Positions 33,820 to 44,046 of a DNA stretch of 64,000 bases are shown here, in pieces. This DNA is from Adiantum capillus-veneris (taxonomy: Eukaryota > Streptophyta > Polypodiopsida > Polypodiales > Pteridaceae), in NCBI GenBank assembly GCA_014529385.2, contig CM043944.1, positions 73,708,884 to 73,772,883 of the forward strand. The letters run 5' to 3'. Position numbers and translations under genes: made by a program. The notes beneath the pieces are model-generated. The model was not told the origin of the DNA. It made no database searches and saw only the letters and a program-made list of their open reading frames with translations. Position 1 is the stretch's first letter, and every line of letters begins with the position of its first letter.

Positions 33820-35973
33820 TGTTGGGGGATAATTGTGCGAAAGGTGAGCCGGGAAGGCACCGGGCCCCTAGCTGTGAGAGGTGTGGAAAAAAAGGTGCAA
33901 CAGACGCGATTAACGACACAAAAGTATTCAAAGCAAATAGTTCGCCTAATTCCAGTTAATCGACTAAATCCATGTTTAATAAATCCCTAATGGAGGCTTA
34001 ATGCTCCTTACAAGAAGAAATCCTGGCTTAATCCAGGTGTTAAACAGAAAATTTAATAAAATTCCGCGTACTTTGCCTTCTGATCGCCGATTCGAATGGA
34101 TAAAGAGCTTCGAGAAGATCAAGGATGGTTGATAAAGTTAGGCTTGAGGATTTTAATGACTAATGATGGCTTTAATGATAGCTTGGCTTATGAATTCGAA
34201 AGGGATTAGGTGTAAGGAGAATGGCGAGGTTTTGGATGGCTTAAGGGCAAAATTGGGGAATTAGCAAGATTAGGAACTTGATTATGTGAGCTTTTTAAAG
34301 ATTAAGAGAATAGGGGAGATTCGGAACTTGTGGATTATGAAGAGGAGCTTAAGAAATTAATTAAGCGAGCTTAAGATATGTAGTTTAAGAGATGGAGCTT
34401 AAGAGATTAAGATTACCCGTTATGATGAGCTTGAGACTTTTGAAGGCATGAGGCCCCTCCTTCCGAGCTTAACTTATATTGAGGAGAAGGAGAAGAGCTT
34501 CAGGCGATCTTGGTTATGAAGAGCTTAAGGAAATTATCCCCCGGAGAGAAGAGCTCAAGGTTATCGAGCTTAGGAGGAGGAGTTTAAGAAATCCGGATTA
34601 AGCTTAAGAGTTTAAGGCTATGGAGCTTAAGAGGAGGAGGAGTTCCCTTCCGATGATGAGGTGAATAATCAAAAAGACCCCTCTCACACATTTTCCCTTC
34701 CTTTTTATGCATGTCCCCTTTCTAAAATTAGCAAGGCACCCATTAGCGATGTCGCTAATGGGTCCGGCCTCTTGCTGATGTGGCAACGAGTACCATGGCC
34801 GCGGCACATGGCCGCGACACAAAATTCGATGGGAATGATGCCAAACAGTAGCGCCTTGTTGAGCTCGTCACTTCTCGTTTCATGCGCGTTTTTGTCCGAG
34901 CATTCTAGACCCCAGCGCGAGCTTCGCTTCTCCTCCTGCGATATGCCCGCCATCTGGTCGCTCACGTCATGCTTTATTTTTCCTTTTGTTTCACACTAAA
35001 ACCTTATTGGGTGGGTGTCCATTGATTTGGTGGGTGGCCACTAGCCCCTTAGCTTTGGGCGGGCGGTCATTAACTTAATTGAGTGGCCTAGCCAATTTGT
35101 AATGGCACCACATTTGGCACACATGCCGACCGAAGCATTACATAACACCACTTTTGGCGTACATATCGACCAAAGCATTGCCAAGCACCTCATCTTTCCC
35201 TAGCAGCGCCTATCGAACAATCTGATCAAGGGTTTAACTTCTCGTATCAGCATCTTGCACAATGCCACATGCTTCAAGATGGGTAATTGCATTTTGAGAG
35301 AGACCTTGTCTTTGAAAATAGCCAGCTTCCTGGCCTTGCTCTGTTGGGTGTATCCCGCAATCATTGTATTCCAAGAGACGACATTTCGGACATAATACTG
35401 CTCAAGAACTTACTGCTTCCGCATTTCAAACCCTGGATGAAGCCCAAAATTTCCCAGATAGCACTCCGACCGAGCTGACCGAACTGGTACGAAACTGGCC
35501 CCCGGTGAATCTTAAACAGTCAATAATTTGGTAACCATAAGTCCAATCTCTGATCTGAAAAGACCGACATGCTCCACAAAGTGAGCACTTCAGCCTGATG
35601 CATTCATTTCATTTTTAGCTCCTCAACTGCTGTTGCCCAACCCGGCACGGATCTGCAATCGACTTAAACTTCGAAGTGCCATAACTTCTTCATCGTAGCT
35701 CCAATGGATGAGCCGTAAAGACTGGCCGGTAGAGCACATCGAGCATTTCAGTTCTAGGACACAATACCCCATTCGTGTTCACTTCAAGCATAACACTTTT
35801 TAGCATCATTAAAGCATATTTTGGCCCTTTCAGCCGCATTTGACATACATTCAACATTGAACTCGGCCTACAACCAGCCCTTAATCACTGTTCATTAAAC
35901 ATATAAGCTTTAAAAAAACTTAATGTGCATTTTCCTGGCATCTTTCTTTGCATGGGAGCGGAGCTGCACGACA
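33820..35973 (-). repeat. GYPSY-B 5' LTR (element sense minus)
   Basis: This 2,154-bp partner of 25682-27842 is collinear, with scattered substitutions and small indels (for example, a short duplication of catggccgcg at about 34794-34816 present only here). The 12-bp-arm stem-loop is conserved at 34738-34763. It is followed by ACGC (35974-35977), matching the bases before the other LTR. Confidence 0.9.
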
Positions 35974-35977
35974 ACGC

Positions 35978-38387
35978 CTCGGTGTTCATTTGTAGCAGTC
36001 GTATCAGAGTACGGGGTGAGGCAAGCTTTTCCATGCATGGGAACCCCCCCATATATCTTTACCCTTTTACCAAAATATTTCCTATTATATAAGTTACTTT
36101 TGATTTTTTCTTCTTTTTTCACAAAAGTTTTAGCCTTTATTAAATAAATAAGACTTATGCTAATCAATCATGATGTAGCATAAATAAGTAAGCTTTCTTT
36201 GTTGATATCTCTCTTTTGACTTTAAATATTAAATATATATATTCTAAATTACATTATATATTTTAATATTTTCTAATATATTTTTCATGTATGTATATTA
36301 TTCCACCCTACCAAATATTTTATTCACTAGTTTTCATTTTCAAACCTCAACCCCACTTTCAAATTTCAATAATACCTCCATCTAGATGATTGCCAATCTT
36401 TTCAAAACTCTAGGTCATGTTTTCATACACATGAAGGAGCGTACACTCGAAGGCAAGAGAGAAGTCCACTCAAAGGGGACCACCAAAAGACTTTTGCAGC
36501 CACAAATAATACATTATTTGGCTGAATTTTGTAAGTAGAGAAGAACCCCGAATCTGAAGGAGCGTTCAACATGAAAGATGTAGCTCGTGATCTCAACTTT
36601 TAGCTCAATTTTTTTCAGAATTTTTGTAGTTATGAACACGGAGATATGATTTTTGTAGTGGACCCCAGTTTTCTCGTGTAATGGTGACACAGGCCATCCC
36701 CAATTTTCTTCCCTCTAGAATGGCTATGGTTCTACCAGTCTTCAAGCATGATCACAAGAGACAAAGCTCTTTTAATGAGGTCTTGGCATGTCTAGAGTGA
36801 TTCTATCACCATTTTTGGAGGATCCATCCTCATCAACAACTATCCACCTTTGACAAACTCTCTTGTAAATTTCTTACCTCTCTCTTCTCTCCCTAATAAG
36901 CTTATGTCTAGCCAAAGCTAAACTATTGTAAATATCTCCTATCCTCTACATCCTACCCACATTCTCTCATATTCTCTCTCTATTGACTCTGGTATTTTAA
37001 ATAATGAGGAGACAAGATGGGAGCCACAGTCACATGCACCCCATTTTCCTAGTCACCAAAGTGGGACACTCACCTCAAATAGAAATATTGCTAAATCCTC
37101 CCCTCCTTCCCTATATAAGGAGGCCATGAGAGCTCACAAAAACAAACACACACACACACACACCTATCCATACACACTCTTGTGCTACATGCTTGTAGCA
37201 TGAACCCTAATCACATAATCACAACACCATCATCATCACCATCACCATGCACAAAAGATGAGCACCACACCTCCACACCACTTGTAATTAAGGGTTGAAG
37301 ACACAATTTCAAGAAGAAGAAGGGTGGACACACTCATGATATTCCTCGCCATCAACTCCCATCTCTCCATTATGCCTCCTACGATCTTGTTCCCTTCTCA
37401 TTTTCCTGCCATACGCTACCTATTGTATTCATCTTTTGCAAGCAATCAACACACTCCATCTTGGTGTTATACTTTGTGTCGCTTTGGATACATCTCATTG
37501 TGAGTATGGTATATGCTTGTTCCTTGCCATTTTTTTCTGCTTATGTTAAGGTGTGCGGATTCGCCACCATACACACACACACTCTCTCTCTCCCTCTCAT
37601 ATTCCTATCATCTTGCTACTTCCATCTTGAGGTGTGCGGATTCGCCACCTCTTGTATGATAAGTGAGCATACTCGCAAGTTTCCCCTACCTCATTATCTT
37701 CCTTACTAACATGCACGAGTAGCAAGCCCACTCACTCATTCACCACTCCTCTCACCTTATTCTCCGACCACCCCATTCCACATTTGGGCGTGGATCTTGA
37801 AATTGTTTTCCATGGCATGCTTCATTGTGTATATGTATGCGTCCTAGCCGCATATCTTGCTAGGTGGTGCCCCTATTGTGTATCCCCCATGATGAGGCCA
37901 TTGTGCATAGTCTTGCTGTAGAGGCCACCGGATCTATTTTTTCACTTCCGTCTCTCAGGGGTATGCTCTTGATCAGAACAAGCAATTGTGGATGTGTATT
38001 ATTTGCCTCCCATGAATGTAGCAACCATGCACTAGAGATAAGTGCACTTACCAAATTATTTTCTATTTTATTTAATCTCCTCGTCTTAATCCTCCTTGAT
38101 ATTACTTGTTCCTTGCAAGTCTTCAAACACCTCAGTGCTAATCTTTCATCAATTTGTAATTACTGAAAGAGATCCCAATAAGATATATAGAAATCATGAC
38201 ATGCTTAAATATTACTAAGATCTCAATTAGCACTCCAAGAAAAAAAAGATCGATATTTAAGTAGATCGAGGGTATCCGAGGACTAGTGAAGTTTAAACAC
38301 TTATTACAAGGAATTTGTCGAAGAAAAGGAGGTTTGAGAAGTTGAGCTTTTTATAAAAAAATTGATCAAGTAGAAGATGTAGAAAGA
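35978..38387. other. AT-rich non-coding interval
   Basis: No gene is supported. It includes a PBS-like 'tcgtatcagagt' at 35999-36010 just beyond GYPSY-B, which could be a leftover of another retroelement; a TATA-like 'cctatataaggaggcc' near 37111; a CA run (37145-37163); and two copies of ggtgtgcggattcgccacc near 37549 and 37632. Confidence 0.4.
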
Positions 38388-38427
38388 AGCAGAAGAAGAA
38401 GAAGAAGAAGAAGAAGAAGAAGAAGCA
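38388..38427 (+). repeat. (AAG)n microsatellite
   Basis: This is an almost uninterrupted run of about 12 AAG/AGA triplets. Confidence 0.9.
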
Positions 38428-38654
38428 TTCAATTTAGCATCAAAGAAAACTATTCTGAGTCACCTTTAAAATTTTTCCGAACCCGAAGAAGATGATAAAA
38501 CCCAAAGGGACCGAAAAAAAAGAGAGGGAAGGAGAAACTTATTCTATTTATAATGGCATAGGACCAATGCCCCTAAGCAATAAGTATTGAGCAATAGCTA
38601 AGCTCAAAGATATAACAAGAAAAAAAACACAGGCAGTCATGGGAACCACCACGT

Positions 38655-39143
38655 ATGAAGGGTAATTTTAGTATTTTAATGGTCTCATTGGCCTGTCTCC
38701 TGTCTGCGTTTGTCATCGTTGTCTCCACCACTCCAATGGTCATCATCATCACCACTAGAGCTCATCACCATGATCACTCCAAGCAACACCCTCGACAACC
38801 GTACAATAGGCTACAGAAAGCATTGCCCCACCCCTCCTCCCACAAGCCGCCCTCTACGTCCGTGCAAACTGGATTCCTACCCCCACCAACTCCTGGCTCT
38901 CCCTCGTTTATAAGTGACACGGGGTGTCACTCGAGGGATCAACGAGGGGGGCGTATTTTCGGCCGTGCGGAGAGTTTTGGACCACTAGAGCTCATCACCA
39001 TGATCACTCCAAGCAACACCCTCGACAACCGTACAATAGGCTATAGAAAGCACTGCCCCACCCCTCCTCCCACAAGCCGCCCTCTACGTCCGTGCAAACT
39101 GGATTCCTACCCCCACCAACTCCTGGCTCTCCCTCGTTTATAA
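38655..39143 (+). CDS. Hypothetical secreted small protein ORF, disrupted by a 230-bp duplication
   Basis: The ORF starts MKGNFSILMVSLACLLSAFV, a plausible signal peptide, followed by a basic/His-rich then Pro-rich stretch (KALPHPSSHKPPSTSV, TGFLPPPTPGSPSFI). A TATA-like 'tctatttataatgg' lies about 110 bp upstream, near 38541-38554. The 230-bp tandem duplication is not a multiple of three, so the second copy is read in another frame and the C-terminus differs. The general layout resembles plant prepropeptides, but I recognise no peptide-hormone family. It may be a chance ORF. Confidence 0.3.
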   Translation: MKGNFSILMVSLACLLSAFVIVVSTTPMVIIITTRAHHHDHSKQHPRQPYNRLQKALPHPSSHKPPSTSVQTGFLPPPTPGSPSFISDTGCHSRDQRGGRIFGRAESFGPLELITMITPSNTLDNRTIGYRKHCPTPPPTSRPLRPCKLDSYPHQLLALPRL

Positions 39144-39210
39144 GTGACACGGGGTGTCACTCGAGGGATCAACGACGGGGGCGTATTTTCGGCCGTGCGG
39201 AGAGTTTTGG
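38751..39210 (+). repeat. 230-bp tandem duplication
   Basis: 38751-38980 and 38981-39210 differ at about three positions only, so the duplication is recent. Each unit contains gtgacac-ggg-gtgtcac (7-bp arms). A TATA-like 'cttatatagcg' follows at about 39241. Confidence 0.9.
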
Positions 39211-39456
39211 ACCGTCGGATCAACGCAGCACGGGGGGCAAGACTTATATAGCGCAGGCCTCACATTACTTTCAACGTAACGCGCTAGGCGAGATGGATTG
39301 AGCGTGGGAGTGTGAAGGGACAGGTTGCAGGGTCGAGCCTCGACAGCAGACGGAGACCCTTCCTTTTGCGCTTACTGGAAATGAATGGACGGTGGATCCT
39401 CTGCTCGCCGTTGATCCCTTGAATCAACCCTGTGTCACCTATTAACGAGGCTGGCC
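39122..39456. repeat. Imperfect inverted repeat around 39.1-39.5 kb
   Basis: 39122-39180 (ccctcgtttataagtgacac ... gagggatcaacga) is partly mirrored at 39406-39456 (ctcgccgttgatccctt ... ctgtgtcacctattaacgag). About 50 bp pair at roughly 75%. It could be the terminal repeats of a small DNA element. Confidence 0.55.
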
Positions 39457-39747
39457 CTCCATGTAGTGTCCGGACACCAATTCCCTGGCTCGCCCACATT
39501 TTTTTAATTTAATTTTTGATATTGTTGCCAGCGTGCAACGGGTTGCTGTTGCACCGTTTTTTGCGTTGATGCACGACTACCCATCTTTCAGTATCACATT
39601 TGATTGCACAACTGGTGGTTTCTATCACAATCTCTCTATACAGTTGCTGTCCTGCCCCTCTCTCTCTTTCTTTCTCTCCCCCTTGCCTGGGATTGACGGC
39701 ACCCTCACAGTGGATAGGGGAAAAAGTTTGCGCCATTCTTTTTTTTT

Positions 39748-40213
39748 GGAAAATTTACCAAAATACCCTCTAATTTGTGAAAATTCACAAAATACCCCCA
39801 ATATTTTATACTTCAATATTTTGTCATAAATTCCCAAAACCCTTCAAATTCTCCAAAATTCCCAAAATACCCCTGATTGTGAGATTATATTTCTCTAAAG
39901 ATTAAAAAATTTGTACCTTTTAGTTGTGTATCAATACAAGATGCTAAAACTAGAATTTGAGTTGGTTATGATAGGCTTTGGAGATGATTTGCTTCATTAT
40001 TTTTCGACATAATTTCCCTTTTTTGCGAGGTAATTTGTGACAAATTATATTCTAAGCACTCAAAAACGGATCTCAATTGTAAAAAAGGGATAAAGACTAG
40101 AAAATCTTGAACAATCCAACCAAAATATATACAAGAGCATTTTGGGAATTTTTGAAATTTGAGTGGTATTTTGAGAATTTCCACAAATTAGAGGGGTATT
40201 TTGGTAATTTTCC
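39748..40213. mobile_element. MITE-like element with ~55-bp terminal inverted repeats
   Basis: The left end ggaaaatttaccaaaatacc (39748) and right end ggtattttggtaattttcc (ending 40213) are inverted copies that extend about 55 bp inward (taatttgtgaaaattcacaa / gagaatttccacaaatta). It has a 466-bp non-coding body. Flanks are T-rich, so the target duplication is unclear. Confidence 0.75.
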
Positions 40214-40293
40214 CTTTTTCTAATGCATAACTCGTGGCTGTAGGTGATTGGCGCCCCATGCAGAGGAGCAATTTGATTCTCTTTCTCTTGCTT

Positions 40294-40297
<4 letters not shown>

Positions 40298-40341
<44 letters not shown>
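40298..40341 (+). repeat. (CT)n microsatellite
   Basis: About 22 CT units. A shorter CT tract follows at about 40652-40673. Confidence 0.95.
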
Positions 40342-40345
<4 letters not shown>

Positions 40346-40825
40346 ATCCGTTTCCTACACACATGGATTAGACCAAACGCATTTCTTGACTTACAATTGT
40401 CACCGCCATGCAAAATCTTAACCCCCTTCTAATCACTCGTCATAGGTGATGGCTGGCATTTCCATAACCACCCATCACACAACCGTTCTCCCTCTCTCTT
40501 TACCTCTTGTAGTGCATGAATACTTTGGCATCTCTCTATCTCTATAGTTGCCATCCAACCACCCCATATGCATGACCCGTACTCACTTTGTTAGCTAGAG
40601 CAGTTATCATCCATATTCATTAACTCTTTCGGATCTCACTCCTTCCCTGAGTCTCTCTCTCTCTCTCTCTCTCTATTTCCCTCTTCAACGCAGGAGCATA
40701 TTACTAATCACAATCTCCATCCTCATCATTCATTGTGAGCAAATGCACTCGTTCGACCACCAAAACCAACAAAAAATAAATAGAACAAGAAGAAATTCTG
40801 AGATCTCAAAATAACTAGCAATGCA

Positions 40826-41034
40826 AGTAAGGATAAAAAGCTAAAATAAGTCACTACAAGATCTCATAACTGGAATCAATGTACAAGAGAAAGGACAACA
40901 AAGAGAATTGTATCTCAGGATTTCTTCTTGTTCTGTTTCTTTTTCAATGGCTCACTCTCAATTTGGGAAACCTAGATCCTATTCTCTTTGTTGTCCTTTC
41001 TCTTGTACATTGATTCCTATTTTTTATCCTTACT
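40826..41034. repeat. Foldback with a perfect 37-bp inner arm
   Basis: 40872-40908 and 40981-41017 are perfect reverse complements (37 bp, beginning ggaatcaatgtacaagaga). Outside them, agtaaggataaaaa (40826-40839) pairs with tttttatccttact (41021-41034), but the left arm has an extra 32 bp containing 'cactacaag'. It directly abuts the CACTA-B start. Confidence 0.85.
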
Positions 41035-41041
41035 CATAACT

Positions 41042-41275
41042 CACTACAAGAGGTCGCTTAAATTCCGGCGCCAAATTACTGGCATTAATAGCAGGCGTCG
41101 GTATATGTGTAGGTAAGTATGGAGGGAGATAATTTTTTTTTAAAATTTTCATTTTTGAATTTTCGACGCAGATTTTGATATATTTTCCGGCGCCTATACT
41201 GATGTCTCTTCCGACGTTTGTATAGATGAATTTTCTGACGCTTGAACCGATGCATGTACCGATGGAACATGCAAA
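41042..41275 (+). repeat. CACTA-B 5' terminal repeat and subterminal repeats
   Basis: After CACTACAAGAGG come degenerate repeats of TTCCGGCGCC, GGCGTCGGTA, TTCGACGCA and TTCCGACGTTT in both orientations, spaced 15-40 bp. This layout matches the GCGTYGCTA repeats of CACTA-A and is typical of TNPA-binding subterminal regions. The repeat sequence is not the same in the two elements. Confidence 0.7.
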
Positions 41276-41464
41276 AACAAACCCGCACGTCTTTACCTAC
41301 GCATTTCTCTAGTTTTTGTGCCTCTTCTCTTGCCCTCCTCCTCCTCAACTACTGCAGATCTGTTGCCTAACAACTTGCGGGAGGTGAAAATCTTGCTTGT
41401 GGATTACTCTCTAGCACCAAGGTAAGATGCTTTTCAAGGTTGCTTGTAGGTTTAGAGTTTAACA

Positions 41465-41466
<2 letters not shown>

Positions 41467-41493
<27 letters not shown>
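41467..41493 (+). repeat. (GT)n microsatellite
   Basis: About 13 GT units. Confidence 0.9.
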
Positions 41494-41497
<4 letters not shown>

Positions 41498-41639
41498 TGC
41501 ACGTTTTTGCAGGTTCAAGGAAGTTTACTCTTGACCCTTTATTGCTCAAATAGGCCGCATGTGAGTGCTCAAAATTTTAATGCATATTAAATTAATTTGT
41601 ATATTGACAAGATAAAATTTAATGCTTTAAACTTTCAAT

Positions 41640-43600
41640 GCTTTAAGTTTTTCTGCCATTTTGTTTAGAAATAATGCTTTGGAAAAAAATTGTTTTGTGT
41701 TGTGAAATTATGGTTTGGGGTAATTTTATTTTGAAATTATGCTTTGAGATTATGTTATGAAACTACGCTACCATCTCGTCATGTTGTTTCGAAATTATGC
41801 TTTGAAAAAATCTTGTTTTGAAATTATGTTTTGAAGAAATTTTGTTTTGAATTATGTCGTTTTTGAAATTATGCGATCGATTGATGAGGTTTAGTTTATA
41901 GGTTTTGGTTGGGTTTAGTTTAAGTTATAGGTTATGTTATGGTATAGCTAGGTTATAAGTAAAATTAGGTTAATTATACGTTAGGCTAAGTTAGGTCATA
42001 GGTTAGGTTAGAAGGTTTATGTTATAGGTTAGATTAGGTTATATATATGTTAGGTTAGTTTATAGGTTAGGTTAGGTTATATGCTAGGTTATAGGATGTT
42101 AATTAGGTTAGATTACCATCCAGGTTAGGTTCTAGGTTCGGTTTAAGTTATAGGTTAGGTTAAGTTAAAAGTTATAGGCTAGGTTAGCTAGATTATAGGT
42201 TAGGTTAACATGTTAGGTTATAGGTTAGGTTAGGTTATAGGTTAAGTTAACAAGTGTTTAGGTTATAGTTTTGGTTCGAAAAATATGATGCTCCCAACTG
42301 AAACATTGGCGGCTTATAACCATGATGTCAGTAGCTTACAAAATTATTGCCAAGTGAATTGCCCTACGACTCTCTCTCACCCTGGAAAAGGGTATCGCTC
42401 CTCATCAACAACAAGGTTTCATCAAACTAAGATCCATTTAAGATAACACCTTGACAGCTGCAATGGTTGGATTAGAATACACACCATTCACCATGCAAGA
42501 TTGTGTCGGTCATAGGTTAGGAAAAGAGTAGCGACAAATAGTAGAAAAAACTTAGACGGACTTCAATTATGTTAGGTTATAGGTTAGATTTAGGTTATAG
42601 GCTAGGTAGGTTATAAATTAGGTTAGGTTATAGGTTATGCTAGATTAGGTTATAGGTTGGGTCTAAGTTATAAGTTATGCTAGGTTAGAGCTAGTGGCAA
42701 TTTAACAGTAGAAAAACGTATGCAAACAGACTTCGAAGATGACTCGTGTACTTCAAAAAACACAAACGGACTTTGATTAGGTTAGGTTATAGGTTAGGTT
42801 TATATTAGATTATAGGTTAGGTTTAGGTTTAGGTTGCAAGCTAGGCTAGATTATAGGTTAGGTTAGAGCTAGCGACAAATTAATAGTAGAGAAAACGCAA
42901 ACGAACTTCGAAGACGACTAGTGTATTTTAAAAACCGCAAAGAGACTTTGATTAGGTTAGGTTTAGGTTATAGGTTAGGTTATAGATTATGCTAGGCTAA
43001 GTTAGGTTTAGGTTATATGTTAGCTGAGATTATAGGTTAGATTAGAGCTAGTGGCAAATTAAAAGTAAAAAAAACGCAAACGAACTTCGAAGATGACTCG
43101 TATACTTCAAAAAACGCAAACGGACTTCGGTTAGGTTAGCCTATACGTTAGGTTTAGGTTATATGTTATGTTAAATTATATGTTAGGTTAGAGCTAGCGA
43201 AAAATTAAAATAGTAGAAAAAACGCAAACGAACTTCGAAGATGACTCGTGTACTTCAAAAAACGCAAATGGAGTTCCGTTAGGTTAGCCTATAGGTTAGG
43301 TTATAGGTTATGTTATATGATTTAGGTTATGTTAGGTTAGATTAAGTTTAGGTTATATGTTAGTTTATATTATAAGTTAAATTAGAGCTAGCGAAAAAAA
43401 GTAGAAAAAATGCAAACGGATTTCAAGAATGACTTGTGTACTTCAAAAAACGCAAATGCACTTCAATTAGGTTATGTTATAGGTGAGGTTATATGTTATG
43501 TTAGGCTAGGCTAGGTTAGGTTAGGTTATGGTTATAGGTTAGGTTTAGGTTATAGGTTTGAAAAGCGCTAGCACAATTGGACTTCAAAACCGCACACAAA
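41640..43600 (+). repeat. GTTAGGTTATAG-rich array with ~180-bp satellite units
   Basis: 41.64-41.88 kb holds degenerate 'ttgaaattatgctttga' repeats. From 41.88 kb the sequence is dominated by GGTTATAGGTTAGGTTA variants. Embedded in it is a higher-order unit: GAGCTAGYGRCAAATTA, gtagaaaaaacgcaaacg, cttcgaagatgactcgtg, tacttcaaaaaacgcaaa, then more GTTAGG. Unit starts are seen near 42688, 42866, 43045, 43191 and 43385, with more diverged copies near 42528 and 43705. It is not the plant telomere heptamer. Confidence 0.8.
42292..42480 (+). pseudogene. LINE reverse transcriptase fragment captured inside CACTA-B
   Basis: One plus-strand frame reads LKHWRLITMMSVAYKIIAK, TGA, IALRLSLTLEKGIA, QQQGFIKLRSI, TAA, DNTLTAAMVGLEY. 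This is the RT motif 1-2 region of plant LINEs (HWRPI...YKIIAK...ALRL...QGFI-x-RSI-x-DN). It is 189 bp, flanked on both sides by the GTTAGG array, and has two stops. Its wording differs from the LINE at 1.6-6.8 kb, so it came from another LINE family. Confidence 0.75.
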
Positions 43601-43622
43601 CTTCAAAAACACTAATATATAG

Positions 43623-43959
43623 TCATTGACCCTGTGGTCCTAATCTCCATGCACCTCTAGACCAAGGTGTGCGGCGATCGGGCATGGTTAGAGAATGTGA
43701 GGTTGTTAGAGCTTGCGACAAATAGTTGAAAAAATGCAATCGAACTTCAAAAGCGCATTGTGTACTTCAAAATGCAAATAGAAATTGATAAACAAAATAA
43801 AATAACGTAATCAGACTTCAAAAGCGCACACATACTTCAACAACCTTAATATATAGTCATTGACCAATAAAGACAAGATTATTACCCTGTGGTCCTAATC
43901 TCCATACACCTCTAGACCGAGGTGTGCGGGGATCAGGCCTGGCTAGAGAATGTGAGGTT
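43623..43959 (+). repeat. Conserved CACTA block, two copies
   Basis: Copies at 43623-43703 and 43857-43959 match the CACTA-A block at 8034-8133 (ctctagaccgaggtgtgcgg, gagaatgtgaggt). The first lacks the 'caataaagacaagatta' part. They lie about 90-340 bp upstream of the transposase start. Confidence 0.8.
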
Positions 43960-44046
43960 GTTATGTATTGTCATGTAGTTAGTAATGTGTAGTTATAACA
44001 ACTAGAGTGTTTTAATTATTTGTTGCATCATTGGTAGATAAAGTAT

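Larger units (their letters stand above)
25682..35973 (-). mobile_element. GYPSY-B: structurally complete 10.3-kb Ty3-type LTR retrotransposon
   Basis: Two 2.15-kb LTRs flank gag, protease, RT-RNase H and integrase in Ty3/gypsy order on the minus strand, with a polypurine tract before the 3' LTR and a possible tRNA-binding site after the 5' LTR. A 4-bp ACGC flanks both sides. Coding regions contain stops and frameshifts. The protein motifs (zinc knuckle followed by FGRGGMKK, RT QGATNS and FIDDLRIKG, integrase NPEGNGKSERGH) differ from the usual plant Tekay/CRM/Reina/Tat/Athila wording. Confidence 0.9.

Noticed and set aside
35999-36010. Primer-binding site 'tcgtatcagagt' right of GYPSY-B
   Set aside because: It has mismatches to the initiator-Met site and no LTR end is recognisable on its left, because GYPSY-B ends there.
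40505-40516. CCTCTTGTAGTG at 40505-40516 as a CACTA 3' end
   Set aside because: It matches the terminal repeat exactly, but no subterminal repeats or transposase sequence precede it and no 5' partner is seen; it may be an isolated scrap.
41880-43560. TTAGG-rich sequence as an interstitial telomere
   Set aside because: The repeats are irregular GTTAGGTTATAG variants without regular TTTAGGG or TTAGGG arrays, and they belong to a CACTA element.
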